The notes beneath the pieces were generated by a model. That model saw nothing but the letters and a program-made list of their open reading frames with translations, had not been told where the DNA came from and ran no database searches. Below are positions 23,849 through 38,031 of a stretch of 64,000 nucleotides of DNA, piece after piece. Position numbers and translations under genes: made by a program. The stretch is from Onchocerca lupi. Its lineage: Eukaryota > Nematoda > Chromadorea > Rhabditida > Onchocercidae. The stretch's first letter is position 1. The number at the start of each line of letters is the position of its first letter. Location of the stretch: assembly GCA_028564675.1 (NCBI GenBank), contig JAOVVO010000162.1, forward strand, positions 1 through 64,000, in the 5' to 3' direction.

Positions 23849-26800
23849 GTGAGCTTCTGCTTATGAACGCTGTTCAAACATAATAACATTATTTATTGAT
23901 CGAATTATTATAAATCAGTTTGTTGGCAAGAGATGCTTCATGAAATTAGCACTTTATGTATTGCTAGACATACTTCATTAACTTATTGAGTAATTAACAA
24001 TTAACTTATTAATTAATATGTGATTAACAAGTTGAAAGGGGCAGAGAATTCATGACATTTCTTAGGAATTGAAACCATCTAATTTAAAAATTTTTCAACT
24101 ATCCATGGCTTTTTACATGGAGTATATTCATAAATTACATATCAAACAGGAATCAGGATTCTTAATGTATCTCCATTTTGCATTACATTATAAATTTTTT
24201 AATGAAGTGATTGTGTTTGAGAATATGTTCTATTTGTTGTTTGTATAACGTAAAGATTATAAATATTGTTCTTGTACATGGTCTTTAAAGATAATTTCTG
24301 CTAACTTTACTGAATCACTATAGAAAGGAAGATAATATGTGCGCATAATATGTGTTATTCAGCTAAAAATAATCTGGCTTTAATTTATCGAATTCTGCTA
24401 CTTTTATTTTTTTTGAATAGATCTCTACTTACAACTGTTCATTTACTCATTACTGGACATGTTTACTTATTTTTATCCCTCTTATTATTTGTTCTTTTCC
24501 TTCGAATGTTGAAAATTATTTCCGGGATTTACTTTGTCATTTCCTTAGTAATGTCAGTCCCTTTTTATTTTACATTTCTCTCTTAAGATGCGTTTGTAAT
24601 TTTTGACGGTTAAAACCACATGCTATGATGATGTCTTTAGAAATTGTGAATATTATATATCGGCAATATTTGGATCCATTTCATTTTAATCCTTTTTAGT
24701 CTTCGTTTTCAGTCTTTTAGAGCAAAATTTTGCAAATCCTATATGCTAATTTGGGACTGAAAATTTTAATTCGTGTGGTTTCTGAATTGTATTGACTGTA
24801 TTTTTCCTCTTCGATCTTCATTTTGTATTATAAATGCACAACTGCACTGTAGTTTTTTTCAGTTGCAGTTTTCTTATTGAATCTATGGCATATAAAATAA
24901 CTAAGTAATTGATAGAACTTAGTGTAATTAAATTTCTTCTGTTTGTAGATTCCAAATACTGGAAGTATACTCATCTCTCCAAAATTCTAGAAAGCTAAGT
25001 AAGGTAGGGACTGGGAAAGTCGGGAAGTAGATGCATTCACTGGAAGATGTAGGCTTTTAGAAGTTAGACGAAGTGCGGAAAGCTTTTTCACATAAATTAG
25101 TTTTGGAAAACATCTTGGCCTTTTATCATTGTAATTTATTTGACATAATAGTATTCGGACAGTTGAATTATTTGGTTTTGTCTGTTAATCTCTCATTTCA
25201 TTAAAGTTATATTTCTTGACTTTATTTGATCATTTAATGCTTTCCCCAACTGAGCGTTTCTCAAAAAATCTTTATTTTATATCCAATAGATATAATTCGA
25301 GTCGTATTTCCATTCTTGAGACTGAATTTATTGCTCAAAAAAGACCTCGAATCACATATATGCTAAAAATGGGGAAATTATAGTCTTTGAAATAGACAGT
25401 TGCTTTAATTTTCTGTCGAAAACAACTGGTTCGTCTATCCATGATAATAAGGGCACGGCGCATTTGTGCAAGTTATGATAATAGTAATCGAAGAATTCAG
25501 AAATGATTTCCACTGAAACTTCAAAAAATGGTTGAAATCAAATCATTGGCTCCAAGGCAGATTAGTATTTGTAATTTATTTTCGTTCATCGGCAGTGATA
25601 ATAGTATATCCATGATGCTTTCATTTCGAATTTACCATGTGGCTTCGTCAGAATTACTTTCAAATAATTCTCAAATAATTTGAAATTGTTTATTCTTGAA
25701 AAAATGTGAAAGTAAAGTAGGAATTCAGAGTCATACGGATTTAGAAAATTAGTTTTGAAACATTATGGAATAGAGAAAAGAGGATAAAGCATTCTTCAGT
25801 ATATGGAGCATTTTGTGTATGACCATAATTGCAAATCTAGGATTGGTTTTCCTGTGATGCTAATGATAGTGTAGAAAAAAAAAAAAAAAAAAAAAGAATT
25901 TGCAGGACAAACTCTGCCAGAATTTCGCTATGGGACGAAGAAATACGAAACGGTGCATGGTAATTTTGCACGCATATTCTGTTTCTTTCGTACGTTATCG
26001 AGATGACCTCAGATGTGACACTTTTTCTGGATAAAATATTCGGAAAATTGGAAATTTTTTTTTTAAATGCGAAGTTAATCTGGTTCTAAAGTTTACTATA
26101 TACTAAAAAAATTTTTCAGGGAAAATTTGCCAACATCTCAGTTATTTCCATGGCGTACTATATCACACAAGCAAACTCGTCATTTTGAGCACCAAAAACC
26201 AAGACATCACATAGTGCTGCGATCCGCAAACCATTTCAAGAACTGTTATTTCTCACCAATCCAATGTGTACTTGTTGAAGAGCAATAACAATTAAAATTA
26301 TGTTTAATTATTTGGAGGATTAGTGATCGCCAATCAGTCGATCAATTTGTTGAGCTATTTGAAGTCCCTTAAAAGAAATAAATGCATTAACAGTTCTTCT
26401 GCAAAAACTATTTTTTAACTGTTTTTAAAAGTTTGAGAAAAGTTAAACTATTGACCGTTGTCCTTAATGTTGAAAACAAATTGCGAAAAATGGAAAATAC
26501 ACTAATTAATATACTATTATACGATGAGTCATTGTGGTCAAATGTCTTAATAAACGAGCAGGTGAAGTTTAATCACTTTACAAAATTACGATTTAGTCAT
26601 TCCATAAAATCATAAAATCAAACTTACTATCATGTCAAGTTCGAACTGCCTTCAAAATTAATGTGAACGAAAACTTATCACATCTGAGAAACTTATCACA
26701 TCAAGAACTGCATTGTCTCCAGTTTTTACTTGCTGCCGATGAAATAATTACTCAAAGCTGAAGAACACTGGAATCTTTATATTCTTCTTATATGTTACTT

Positions 26801-28573
26801 ATTGTTGAAAATTCTCTAGATAACAAAAACAGAAATTTGAGGTTTTATGTAACTGTTTTTTTAATATGACGGTATCCCTATCCGCATTATATCTTCAAAA
26901 GATATCAATAATAATATGTTCCTCTGCGTTACTTAATTCATTGCTGCTTAAATTTTGAAAAAGTTTTCAAGAACTTGATTCTTAGGTAGAAGGCAATGAA
27001 GAAACCTAATAAGCAAAGTTTCATAAAATAATTGAGAGCATATTCAAAGTATATCAAGCATTTTAATAGATATTGATTCGAGGAGCGCAGATGAATGAAA
27101 AAACTAAAACTGTCGATTCCACAAACCAACAAGAAATTTTTCTGGTGGAGGAATTTCTCGGTCTAATCAGCAATTTATCTCTCTGAGAAACATTTTAGTT
27201 AGTGAAAGTTGACTTGGTTTACTTACTTAAAGTACAACACAACGATTTTCGATTTAAATATCAAACGTCTACTAAATAAATCCATTATTCAGAGTAGCTG
27301 TCTCCATGGTACCTACTCCATTCATGACCAGAACTATCAAAATGTCATCGTTGTTTTATACAATTGTTTCATTGATTTCTCATTTTCCGAGTAAATGATT
27401 TGATGAGTTTTAAATATGGCAACATACAAAGTGTCAATCACAGATATTTTTAATGAATGTTGAGAAATTGCTTTTTTATCACTTCTTCATCTAATGAAAC
27501 CATGCAGAATCTATGCTAGACCTATTTAATTTTTGTGCAGCTAATGTTTTGGAAAATCCTAGAAGATGTCTTATGATTTCATTATATTGATATTAATAAA
27601 GTTAATTTTTTAATCATACCAAATTGGAAATCCTATCATCTGGTTTATTACTTTTTCAAATGCATGCTTAATGTACCTAGTTTCTTCACTTTTTTCCTTT
27701 GCATTCTCGCTTTTCGTTAGTCAACTGTATTAAAAAATTAATAAATTTTTTTAAAGATATTTGTGATAATTTCTAGATATGAATTAATTTATTAGAGTTA
27801 ATTTTCTGATTACTGAGACATTGATTAATTCCAATTGCAATTACTAAGGTATTCAATAACTAAGAAAACTAAGATATTCATTAATTCCAAATGAAAAATA
27901 ATTTCAATTACAGCACATCTGCGGATGCTGAGCCAGCATGCTCGCATGGGAATATGTGAACTTTCTGAAATGTGCATCATAAGCTATCTTTATACGTTTA
28001 TACGATAATTACCTTTATACGGTAATTAGGATGCTAGTAGCTCGAACAGATTAGGCACATTTGGCCGGTATTTTACGTCATTCTTCCGATTTACATGGAA
28101 CAATTGACAATTGATAATGAACTTTAAGTCTGCCTGGAACACTTGATAATAAACCTTGGTACTTTTAGCTTTAGTTATTTTCGAGTTGCGATAAGGTTGA
28201 ATCTTTCGGTTAAAATTTTTTAAAAAGATTAGGCTTTCTTAATATTGTTTTATTAAATTTGAGATGTGTAAAAGAGCTGAAGAACTATGATGGGAAATTT
28301 CAAACTTTTCGCCATCTCAATTTTTTTTTTATAATTGAAGAGCTGAAAAGATCTTCATAGCGCCAAACAGAAAAAAAAAGGAAAAACAAAAACAAAAACA
28401 GAAAAAAAAAGTATTCTGACAAGGCTCATTTAACTAGAGCTTTCTGGAATTTGTTACAAGCAAGAAGAAAAGTAATTATTCCACTTCAGCCAAAGCATTG
28501 CATTGTTCGTTGGTTCTTTGTCAATACCATGAAAGTTTTGGTATAGTCTTGTGACATTTATCCGACACAATTG

Positions 28574-28849
28574 GTCTAGGCATCCGTTTGTCAGTTAATT
28601 CATTCGTCGTTCACACACATTTCTTCTTAACCGCCTGATCAAAAAAAAGAAGTCTAACAAACAGCTCTATTTTTCCCTCAATTTATGTCTCATTAATTTA
28701 CGGAAAGTTTAGCCTAGGCATTCGTCTGTCAGTTAATTCATCCATCGTTCATACACATTTCTCCTTCTCAACGACCTGATCAAAAAAAAAAAAAGTTCAA
28801 TAGACAACTCTATTTTTCCCTCAATTTATGTCTCATTAATTTCCGTAAA
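28574..28849 (+). repeat. Two-unit tandem duplication, period about 138 bp
   Basis: Each unit begins CTAGGCAT(C/T)CGT(T/C)TGTCAG and continues with TCAGTTAATTCAT, GACCTGATCAAAAAA or a variant, and CTCTATTTTTCCCTCAATTT. It ends at CTCATTAATTT(A/C)CG. The units differ at scattered bases and in the length of an A-run. It is non-coding and unlike any known element. Confidence 0.8.
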
Positions 28850-31800
28850 CCTTATTCAAAAAGAATGTCCCCATTCACAAACATCTGATGAAATTTTAGT
28901 ATTGTGTGGAATTCAATATTTTCCTTTTCATAAATGTTTCAGCTTTTGGCAATGTTTCTCAGAACAAAATGAATACAATTAAATTTCATCATATTTATTT
29001 GTATTTATATTATTTTAAAATAGCTTAAGGTTTATTTTTTCAATGCACATTGTCGGTTGCTTCTTTAAGACAAGTACCATTTCACTTAACAGGTACCATT
29101 TCATTAGTGTTTAAATCATTTTCTATAATATTTCGAAATGCATTAGATGTTGCCAATAATTTTCTCGCATTGGATATTGTCAATAATTTTTTCCGATATT
29201 TCATTAAGAAAAGTGCTTATTTACAAGTTACAATGTATCATGACAAATTTATAAATTCATTTTAATCAAAATTATTTAAATGTTTATTTCTTTTCGAAGA
29301 ATGCTCAACAAGTTATATTATATTGCTCTAATGTTTCCTAAAAGATAATTGTATTAGACATTTCTTGAATGATATTTCATCAAGACTACATAGAAGTTGC
29401 GACTGAATTTGGCGACAAGAAATTTATAGCGATTATTTTAGAAGAAAAAAGGAGATAGATGGTTAAAATGGGCTCTTTTTCCAGTTCTGGGGATTTCAAA
29501 ATATAAGCAAAAATAATAACAGTGAAAGCAATAACAATTTTCAATTGTCATAAAAACTTGCGGGTTCCACTTTTCTCTCTTTTCGGAGTGAACCGCAAGC
29601 TCTTATAACAATTGAAAGTCTACATTTACATCCAAATTTGGAACTATTTGTTTACTAAAAAATTAAGCGTTGAAAATTGAAGAGCAGATGACAAATTCTA
29701 GTGAATAAAATATGTGTGAAATGATCTAATCGAGAATTCAGAAAGTACCCTTAGTCGATTTCTTTTAAAATTCAGCTGCAGGCAAGAGTGGTATATTTAA
29801 AAAAATCATATTTTACAGAAATTGTATCAAAATGCAATTATAATTCACTTTTTAAGGTTAACTATTCCATTTTTTTAGCATTGAAATCTAAATTTAGATT
29901 AAATTTTAAACCTAAATTAATTTCTCGTTTAGATTATATTGCTGTTCTAAAATCCTTTCCTCATTTTTTACACCACTTCCTCTCTGTCTAACTTAATGTT
30001 ACTGGTTTGCATCGTGTTTAAGATACGAAACACAGTGTAAATTTGATAAGTAACTTTACTGCTGTACTCTGAATCACTTGTTGAAAGAAAAAAAAAAAAG
30101 CAAAAACAAAAATTGAATGATTTGTGCACTTCTATGCTCATACATTATGCTATTTAAATCCCTCATTTCATAAATTTAAATTTGCTTAAAAGATATCTTT
30201 GAAACTTTCACAGTTCATTTCTTTCAAATTCGTTTTCATTTTTTCTACTTAATATAATTATATTTATTTTGCTGCTAATTAATTAATGATCTTTACTGTC
30301 TTTACTGAAATTCCGAAAAGTTTATTTATTTCGATATACTGTAAGGAAATGCTGGAAGTGAAAATGAGACACTGATAAGACATTCTTTTGGTGTTAATTC
30401 ACCGACAGTAACCAGTCCTTTTCTGAGGAACCAGAAAAGTAAGAAAAAGAGAAGATGCAGTTGAATGAAATGTGCACAATCGTTGACAAAGTATGATTTT
30501 GGAATTCAGATTTTCTAAGAATTGCAGGATTTTTAATTTCTATTCATATTTCGTTTATTGCTAATATTTGAACTTTTCGGAATTAATTGCTCAAAAAATA
30601 AATACACATAATACATAATGACCAAGTTTATTTTTCAACAGCGTAGGTGTACGAAACATCTCTATACTGGAATTTGAAGTCAGTTTAGAATGATGATGTT
30701 TGGGAAATATTGATTTAAATTAGTCTCTAAAATTCAAATAGAAGATAATTTACTTTAAGGAATAAAGATTTTTTTTTGTTTTTTTACTTTTCAATTTTTC
30801 TTCAATACTCGAAATGAGAAAATTTTTTTTTTTTTTTTTTTTGAATATACTTGACGGATAAAACTAATGATGAGATCAATAAAGTGAGCTTAAATGTGAT
30901 AAGTTAATTAATGAGATCAATAAATATGCATCAGCAGAATTTTTAGAAACTTAAATATTTTGGAATTATTTATATAATTATTTATGCGGAGTTTCATTTT
31001 TTCTTGGTTAAAGAGGCTATTCAAAATTTGATTTGGCTCATAAGCAATTCAACACAAATTTAATGTAGAATTATTAACTAAGCAATATTTAAATAGAAAA
31101 ATGATTTTGGATACCTATATTTTAAACAATATAGTGCATCATTTGAAGAAGGTTGGCGAAAAATGATAATTGAATTTGCACTAATCAATTGGTTTTGAAT
31201 TGACATAATCGGCCAAGACCCTCAGTTGTCAAGGCGATCGGAATTTTTGTTAAGATGATAGCTGAAAAATAATTTTCCTTTTAAAGTAATAATTAATAAA
31301 ACTAGAACGAATAATATCTTATTAGAAGTAATTGAAAAATTCTTGAAAAATTAATTTTTAAAAAATTATTAGTTATTAGTTTATAAAAATTACTAGTTTT
31401 TCTTTTTAAAAATTATTAGCTTTGATTAAGTACTTTTTTTTAAACTTAGCGAAAAAATTTCATGCTTTCGCATTTAACTTCGACCCATAGAAAATTTGTA
31501 GACAAGTGTTAAACTTTATTATGAAATTTGTCAATAATTCATATACATAATATTTGAGTTCTCTCCAACTTATACCACTTATTTCAAATACCCTGTGTTG
31601 CACTTTTATTAGTTTTCAAAAAATCAATGCAAAAAAAAAAAATTGTGAAACAGTTATATAACTAAGAACAAAGTAAAAATATATGAGCAGTTCGTGAGAG
31701 ACGATAATGTAGTTGTGCAATATATCATTATTTTTCCCTGTACGAAAGATGCACCGAAAGGCGAGATCACTTTTTCAGATCCAGAAATCTCGAAAATGCC

Positions 31801-32417
31801 TCTTACAATTTAGCAATCTTGCAACTGCTCGTTTAACTTTGAACTGAAATTTGTAAATCATGATCTACATTTGATGGCTTTTTATATTAATCTAAATATC
31901 CCTTTTGTGTGCGGATTTCGCTCTTACTTTTAAATGCTACAACTTTGAACTTTCTAAAATAATAACTAAAATCAATCAACGGAACAAAAAATAGTTTAAG
32001 CAAACAGAGAAAATAGGTGGCAAATTGAATAAGAAAACATTTTTTTCTGTAATCTGGGATTTTTAATCTTAATAATCGATATAGTATGATAACATATATA
32101 ATAATTATTTTACGATTATTACTACGCTTATATATACGATTGCAACATTTCTCCCGTGAAACATATAGTATATTTCATTTTTTAAAAATGTTGGATCAAT
32201 ACATACTTAACCAAATAGCTAACCTTTTCGGGATTAGCTCTTCTAATTACTTCCTAATTTTGAAATTCTCAATCGAAGCATATCAAATAAAAATACAATC
32301 CTCAAGAATTGCTATACTTAGATAAAGTGGAACTTTTTAAAAAATAGTGTTGGAAGAAAGTTGGTTAATACGAACAATATACTTTAGATCAATATATGTT
32401 TTCTTGTTTTCTCTGAG

Positions 32418-32508
32418 CCGTAAACGGTATGAAGCATTGGGATTTGCTTCGGAATTTCAGCCGATTAATGGACAAATAAGTGCGCCGCGATCTTATTTAT
32501 TCAAATAA
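32418..32508 (+). CDS. Orphan coding-like exon with an RKR site (possible peptide-precursor tail)
   Basis: A TTTTCTCTGAG acceptor precedes a 91-base stretch, in phase 2. It encodes RKRYEALGFASEFQPINGQ, then ISAPRSYLFK and a TAA stop. It is clearly more GC-rich than the flanks, like the real exons in this window. A tribasic site right at the exon start, followed by a short tail, is reminiscent of neuropeptide precursor last exons. No matching upstream exon was identified, although the phase would fit the candidate exon ending at 23848. No family is recognised. Confidence 0.25.
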
Positions 32509-35500
32509 TATTCAAATCTGGTTGTTTGTAATGATTACGATGGTACTATGTTATCCTATATTATCTATTGCATATCGCTATAAAAGTTATCTTATTAGGA
32601 TAATGATTTTTTTCTGTAGTAGAAAAAGATATAAGTTCTACAGAAATAGTCGCATCTGAACTTTTACTTATCAATGTTAAATTTAGTGGAGTGAGTTTAA
32701 TTACGCAACACCTTTTTTGCTTTTCATGGTGGGCTTACTCTTACAGATGCATCATTTTATGTGTTGGATCGAATGTAACTTTTTATGCTTAGAATCTTCC
32801 CAATAGTGAAGATTAACTTTAAATAATCCTATTGGAAAGTGTAAATTTTTAAGTTGCTCAGGGTTAAAGCAGAAATGATATCATGAACAAGTTAATGTTT
32901 GATTATTTTGAAAAATGTAAATCCGCTAATTGGCGCCCACAAAACAGATTCATTCATGACAAAGCATATTCATGATTTTTCAACTTTCAAAACTTATACC
33001 TCACTACTTGCATGTAGCTTTTCACTTGAAATAATTTCTTTGAAAAATATTGTTGAGTTTTCCCACAGGAAAAACTCCAAATTTCGGGTTTCAGTTACTT
33101 CCTGAAGATATGTATTAACAATACTTTCAAATGTCTTGATACTTATGTTTATAGAAATTGTTAGTCAAAAGTTTTTTAATTATATGTTTGAATTCCGAGT
33201 GTAAAATTACTTTAGCAAATTGACGCTCTCTTTTTCCTCATCTATGAAATACAATAGTTTTTAATGCTCATGAAGCTGAGGGATTTTCCTGAATCGTTAT
33301 TAATGAAGCATGTAAGAAAGAGTTATATTAAAAATGAAGCATACCAGAGCTTTTTTAAATTGCACTGAGCAAAGTGAAAAAATGAATTCACAACAACTTA
33401 TTTTTTCTGTTCCTTTACTTTTCTCATTCCTTTTAGTGTTAAATTATTCATAATTAATTTTTGCAACTTCGTGAAATTAAAAAGTGAATCTTTTTTCCTA
33501 TTTGGCACTAATCTTTTTCATATATTTGACACTATTGGAGAGAAAAATCGATCTCATTTGGAATGTCTCAATCCTCTTTTGCACAAGATGATATTCTTTC
33601 GATGTATTTGTGAATGTCATTGCATCCCAAATTGTATGATCTGCTAATTTTAATTGAGATAGGGCAGTAATAAAAATTTTTTTATCTTACTTGTTCATAA
33701 GTAGCATTTAGGAAATTAAAAAAGCTGATTGTGTGATTAAGGAAGTTGCATTTGTCATTTCTCTTTTTGTCTATGCTCTGGCAAGGTCGATCTTTGTCAA
33801 ATGATCCTTACTGCCGCAAAGAAATGACCTTTTGCCATCAATATTAAAGTAATACTTCATCAAACTCGAACTTCTTGGATATCAATAAATTTTGGTAGTA
33901 TCCATTAAATCTATGAAATTTATGAAATTTTCGTTTCGAAATGCACATTTTCAGTGAAATGCAGAATCACAATGTTAGCAAAGTTTTGTAACACGTATGA
34001 ATGAAAATGTTTAAGTGTTAAATAAAATACTTGAATATTTCAACTTAAAGTTTTTTTTTTTGTTTCCAACAATAATACGTATTAAAAAAACGAAACGAAC
34101 ATTAAAATAGTAGGAATAAATTTTCCAAAACAGAAAATTTTGCATGAAAAAAGTTATATCTTTCAAGATGCGCAACAATTTTCCCGTCAAAATTCTTAAT
34201 TTATATTCAAGTTGACATTAATGCAGTGTAAATTTATATAGCCATAAAAGCGTACGTTGAATCTGAATGTCGAAGACGAGGTATTAAATAAACGAGCAAT
34301 TTCTATTGATTGCTAATTTAATCAAAACAAAGTAGTCCCTATGTACTATTATATGAATGGGAGTCTTCTGAAAATGCGAAAAAATTTGTTGATCAATTTT
34401 TTTTGGCAGATTTCCCGATAGGATTTTTTTTTTTTTCTTTTGCTTTTTTCTTGAAAAAAGCTGGGCTACGAATGATGTAGCATGGCAGAATAGCTAATTT
34501 TAATCTTTCTTTTCTTTACACATAACAAATTTATTCATTTTTAAAATGCTTGCAAAAATGTGTAGTTTATTTTCCATTTCTATGCAAGAAACTGTAAGTT
34601 TTCTATGCTCTGAATTAAACCGCACATCTATTCCAAGCATCTATTCTATTCCTCACAGCTCTTTTTTCGAAGATATTTTTAATCAATTACTGCGACAGCG
34701 AATAGTGAAGAAACATTTATCTATGTAAATTTGAGTCGAAAAAAAAAGCAAGAAAAGTGAATAGTGACAATTACGTACTGGCAATAATTTTGGAATTTTA
34801 TTCTTATATATGGAAATTCTCTTCATTTCCTTCAAAATTTCAAGATTTCAAGAACTTTGTTTCTTTGCTTTTTCTTGGCTACTGAATTAATTATTTATCA
34901 CTTTGGAATATTTAGTAATCATGTGTTTCAATGAAAACATTAATATTTAGTCAAGTCAATACATAAATTATTATGCATTGATTTGACTAAAATTCTTTTT
35001 GTTATTTTAAAGAGCTACTGAAAAATTTTTATAGCTATTGACGATAATTTTTAGGTAAATTAGTGTTACTAATTTTAAGCTAATTTTATGGTTAGAAATT
35101 TGTAGAAAAATCGTAAAAATTTACAAACTATTTTCAAATCTTTTCACTCATAATTAATAAAAAATTTACATGCTTCATGTGGGCTGAAATATTTATTTCA
35201 CGTGATTTTTCGCTGCAAACTTTTGAAGCTTTGCACTCAAATTAAGTTTGTATTCTTCAATTTAGAAAAAGTCAGCAAGAGTGTTTCTTAATATGAAAAA
35301 CGTGAATTTCAATAAATTCGTTATTGCAAAAATATTTGATACTTTTAAAAAAGCTTGAAATTTTTGCTAAATTCACTTTTAATTTTAATGAAAAAGTCGG
35401 AAAAATATTTGTAGGATTATTATATAAGTTAATAATAACCGCTGTAAGGAGTATGTGAATTTTTAATCTTAACTGACGCTTTGTTATTAATTTGTGCATT

Positions 35501-38020
35501 TGAAATTTTTATCTTAATTTGTGCTATTGCTTTTCTAGAATTTTGCTTCATATGGATTTACTTCATCATTTTCCACTAATTATCAACTATTATTTTTTAG
35601 CTATTGCTTGTCTTTTTTCTTTTTTATTTGCTCCATAGCTTTTTTTCGATACAAATTTATGTTATTATTTGCCACAGAAATCAGAAAGTAAAATTTCAAC
35701 GTGAAATCTATCATGCAAATTTAATCACATTCAGTTAAACTTGCTCATAAAATTGTTTCTTGAAAATGATTTAGAAAATAAATAGAATGCAGTATATTTA
35801 ATTTAATATTTTGCTTCATTTACACTTTGACATAATTCATAACAACATGGGAAATTTTCGAGAGCACTTATGATAATAACATATGTGATGTTCCGGAGAA
35901 CAGCCTAATCATATCGATATCAGTTGCATTGATTGCTTTATAATATTGAATTACTGAAAGTCACATATCACAGATATCACTAGATATTTTATCTAGTCAA
36001 GTCATAGTTTAAGCCATTTGACATTAATAAATATCATAAACAAGAAATATAAGTCATATGGCAACGTTTTCATTTCTCCTCAATTTTAAAGACAGGAGAG
36101 AGGATGATGATTGATATACATCGATTATCTGTACATATGATGTCATTTATACATAAAATTTAAGTTGATGTAAAATTCAAGAAAGCTTAAAATTAAAAAC
36201 AATGTATTGCTGTGCTGATAAATGAAATAATCATTTCCGAGTTTATTTCCATATTCCAACTTCATTAATTTCAAACAAAAGATAATACCATTTTGTTAAA
36301 ATTCAAACAAGGGAATAAATGACTTCAATGTTGATACTCAGAGGAAATGATTTTGAAATATTGGACTAATTTTTTATTTCCTCCGTCACAATAATACTTA
36401 AGAATTTGGTTAGATCATAAAAGATTTCGTGGAGTTTCGATGGGATACGATTCATAATATCTAACCTAAACATTGCAAAAAACAATTGGTTTTGGGAAAA
36501 ATTGATGATATATTAGGATAGCTTCTAAAATTAGGCTCATGTGTGGCAGAAATTTTTCTCACTATTTGCTACAATGCGTGATTTCATATACTTTGTCTCG
36601 TGAGATCGATCAATCTTTTATAGCTATGCTACCACTCTCAAAAAGTTCACTGCAGTTCTTATGCTCATGCAATTTGCTTTCACTGAATCCATTAAATTGA
36701 TGAAATGGTCGAACTTTTACTTCAAAAACATTTCACTTATTCTATTTTTATCTTTATTATTTGCTCCGAATTTTTCGACTTAAGCATGTTGCAACATTGA
36801 ACATATTGTGTTTCCAGAAATATTCGTAAGCATTTTCACTCTTCTGATATTTTTACGAGGTTCACCAATAGTCTAGTGAATCAGTTCACGTAAGGAATCA
36901 TCTTATTGATGAATGTGCTGATACATGATTGAACTGCAACAATGACACAGTATCATAAAAATATTTTGGAGAAAATTCTTTTGCAAAAATTTTTTAATTG
37001 CACAAAACAATTTGTAATATAGTCAATTTCTTAATAAGCTTTAAAATAAAGGCGAATTTTTTCTTAGTTCACTTCATCATATAGAATGATGAGAAGTTCG
37101 AGATCAGTACTGGACAAAAATGCAACTCGAAACAGTAATTAATTAGAGCTGGTGTAATACTAAATGACACTCAATTTTTGCATATCAATCTTTTAAAAAA
37201 AAAATGTTTTTAAAATGATAAAATAATTTTCAAATTTGAAATGTCATATTTTTGTGAGGAAAAAAATCCTAATTTTTTATAAATTTGAAGTGTCATAAAA
37301 TTGTTTATTAATTTCACACATAAATGTCACTTTTCAAAAAACATGCGAACATTCCCGCAGGTTTTTGAGAAATTAAATTGAGTATTTGTGAGATCGATAA
37401 ACAAACAATTTTTGAAAGATCGCACAAGGAAAAAAAAAATAAAAAATAGAATGACGGTAGGCGAGCAATAAAATCGAAAACATTTTCCGATGAATTTAAT
37501 TAAAGCAGAAACGAATTAAAAATTCACCCAGATTTTGTACAGCTATTCAGTATATTTAATCAGAACCAATGAAGTTGGAGTTGTATTTGCTATTATGTAA
37601 CCTTAGAGGATTTTGAAATGATATTTTTCACTTTTCGTTTCCAATTTTGTCATTTTCAAAATCTTCTGAAGGACATGGCATACGAAGCAATATCTGTCAA
37701 TTTGGCTATTCTCAGAGTCATCAATTTTTCTTTTTGTAATACATATGCACTCTAAAAAAAAGTGTGAGCGAAAAATTAGCTAAGTTTTTTACTACTCATA
37801 AGCCTCAATTCTCTAAAAAAAGATGCGAGATTGGAGGAATACAACATTTTAAATTTGAAAATTATTTTATCATTTTAAAATATTTTTTTCGTTTTAATCG
37901 AATGTTTCCATTCTTTCTGCCTTTTTGCATCTTTATCGATATCACTTTTTAAATGGAAGTCTAATTTAGCTTAAGTGTCACTTGGCTTCCTCATTCTATA
38001 CTTTTAATTTTCTGGAACGT

Positions 38021-38028
38021 TTTTTCAG
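38021..38028 (+). other. Probable spliced-leader trans-splice acceptor of the GPCR
   Basis: TTTTTCAG is the nematode acceptor consensus. It is followed by AAA and the GPCR start ATG, giving a three-base 5' UTR after leader addition. No in-frame upstream coding exon was seen. Confidence 0.6.
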
Positions 38029-38031
38029 AAA

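Larger units (their letters stand above)
22986..38020. other. 15-kb gene-poor region
   Basis: Mostly AT-rich DNA with homopolymer runs (A at 25875-25895, T at 30823-30842). The only candidate coding pieces are the signal-like exon at 23793 and the orphan exon at 32418. The tandem duplication at 28574-28849 is the clearest non-coding structure. Many short frames here have no Kozak, splice or family support. Confidence 0.6.

Noticed and set aside
24350..24586. Very hydrophobic 78-codon frame
   Set aside because: Consists of T-rich DNA translated into Leu/Phe; no transmembrane family signature.
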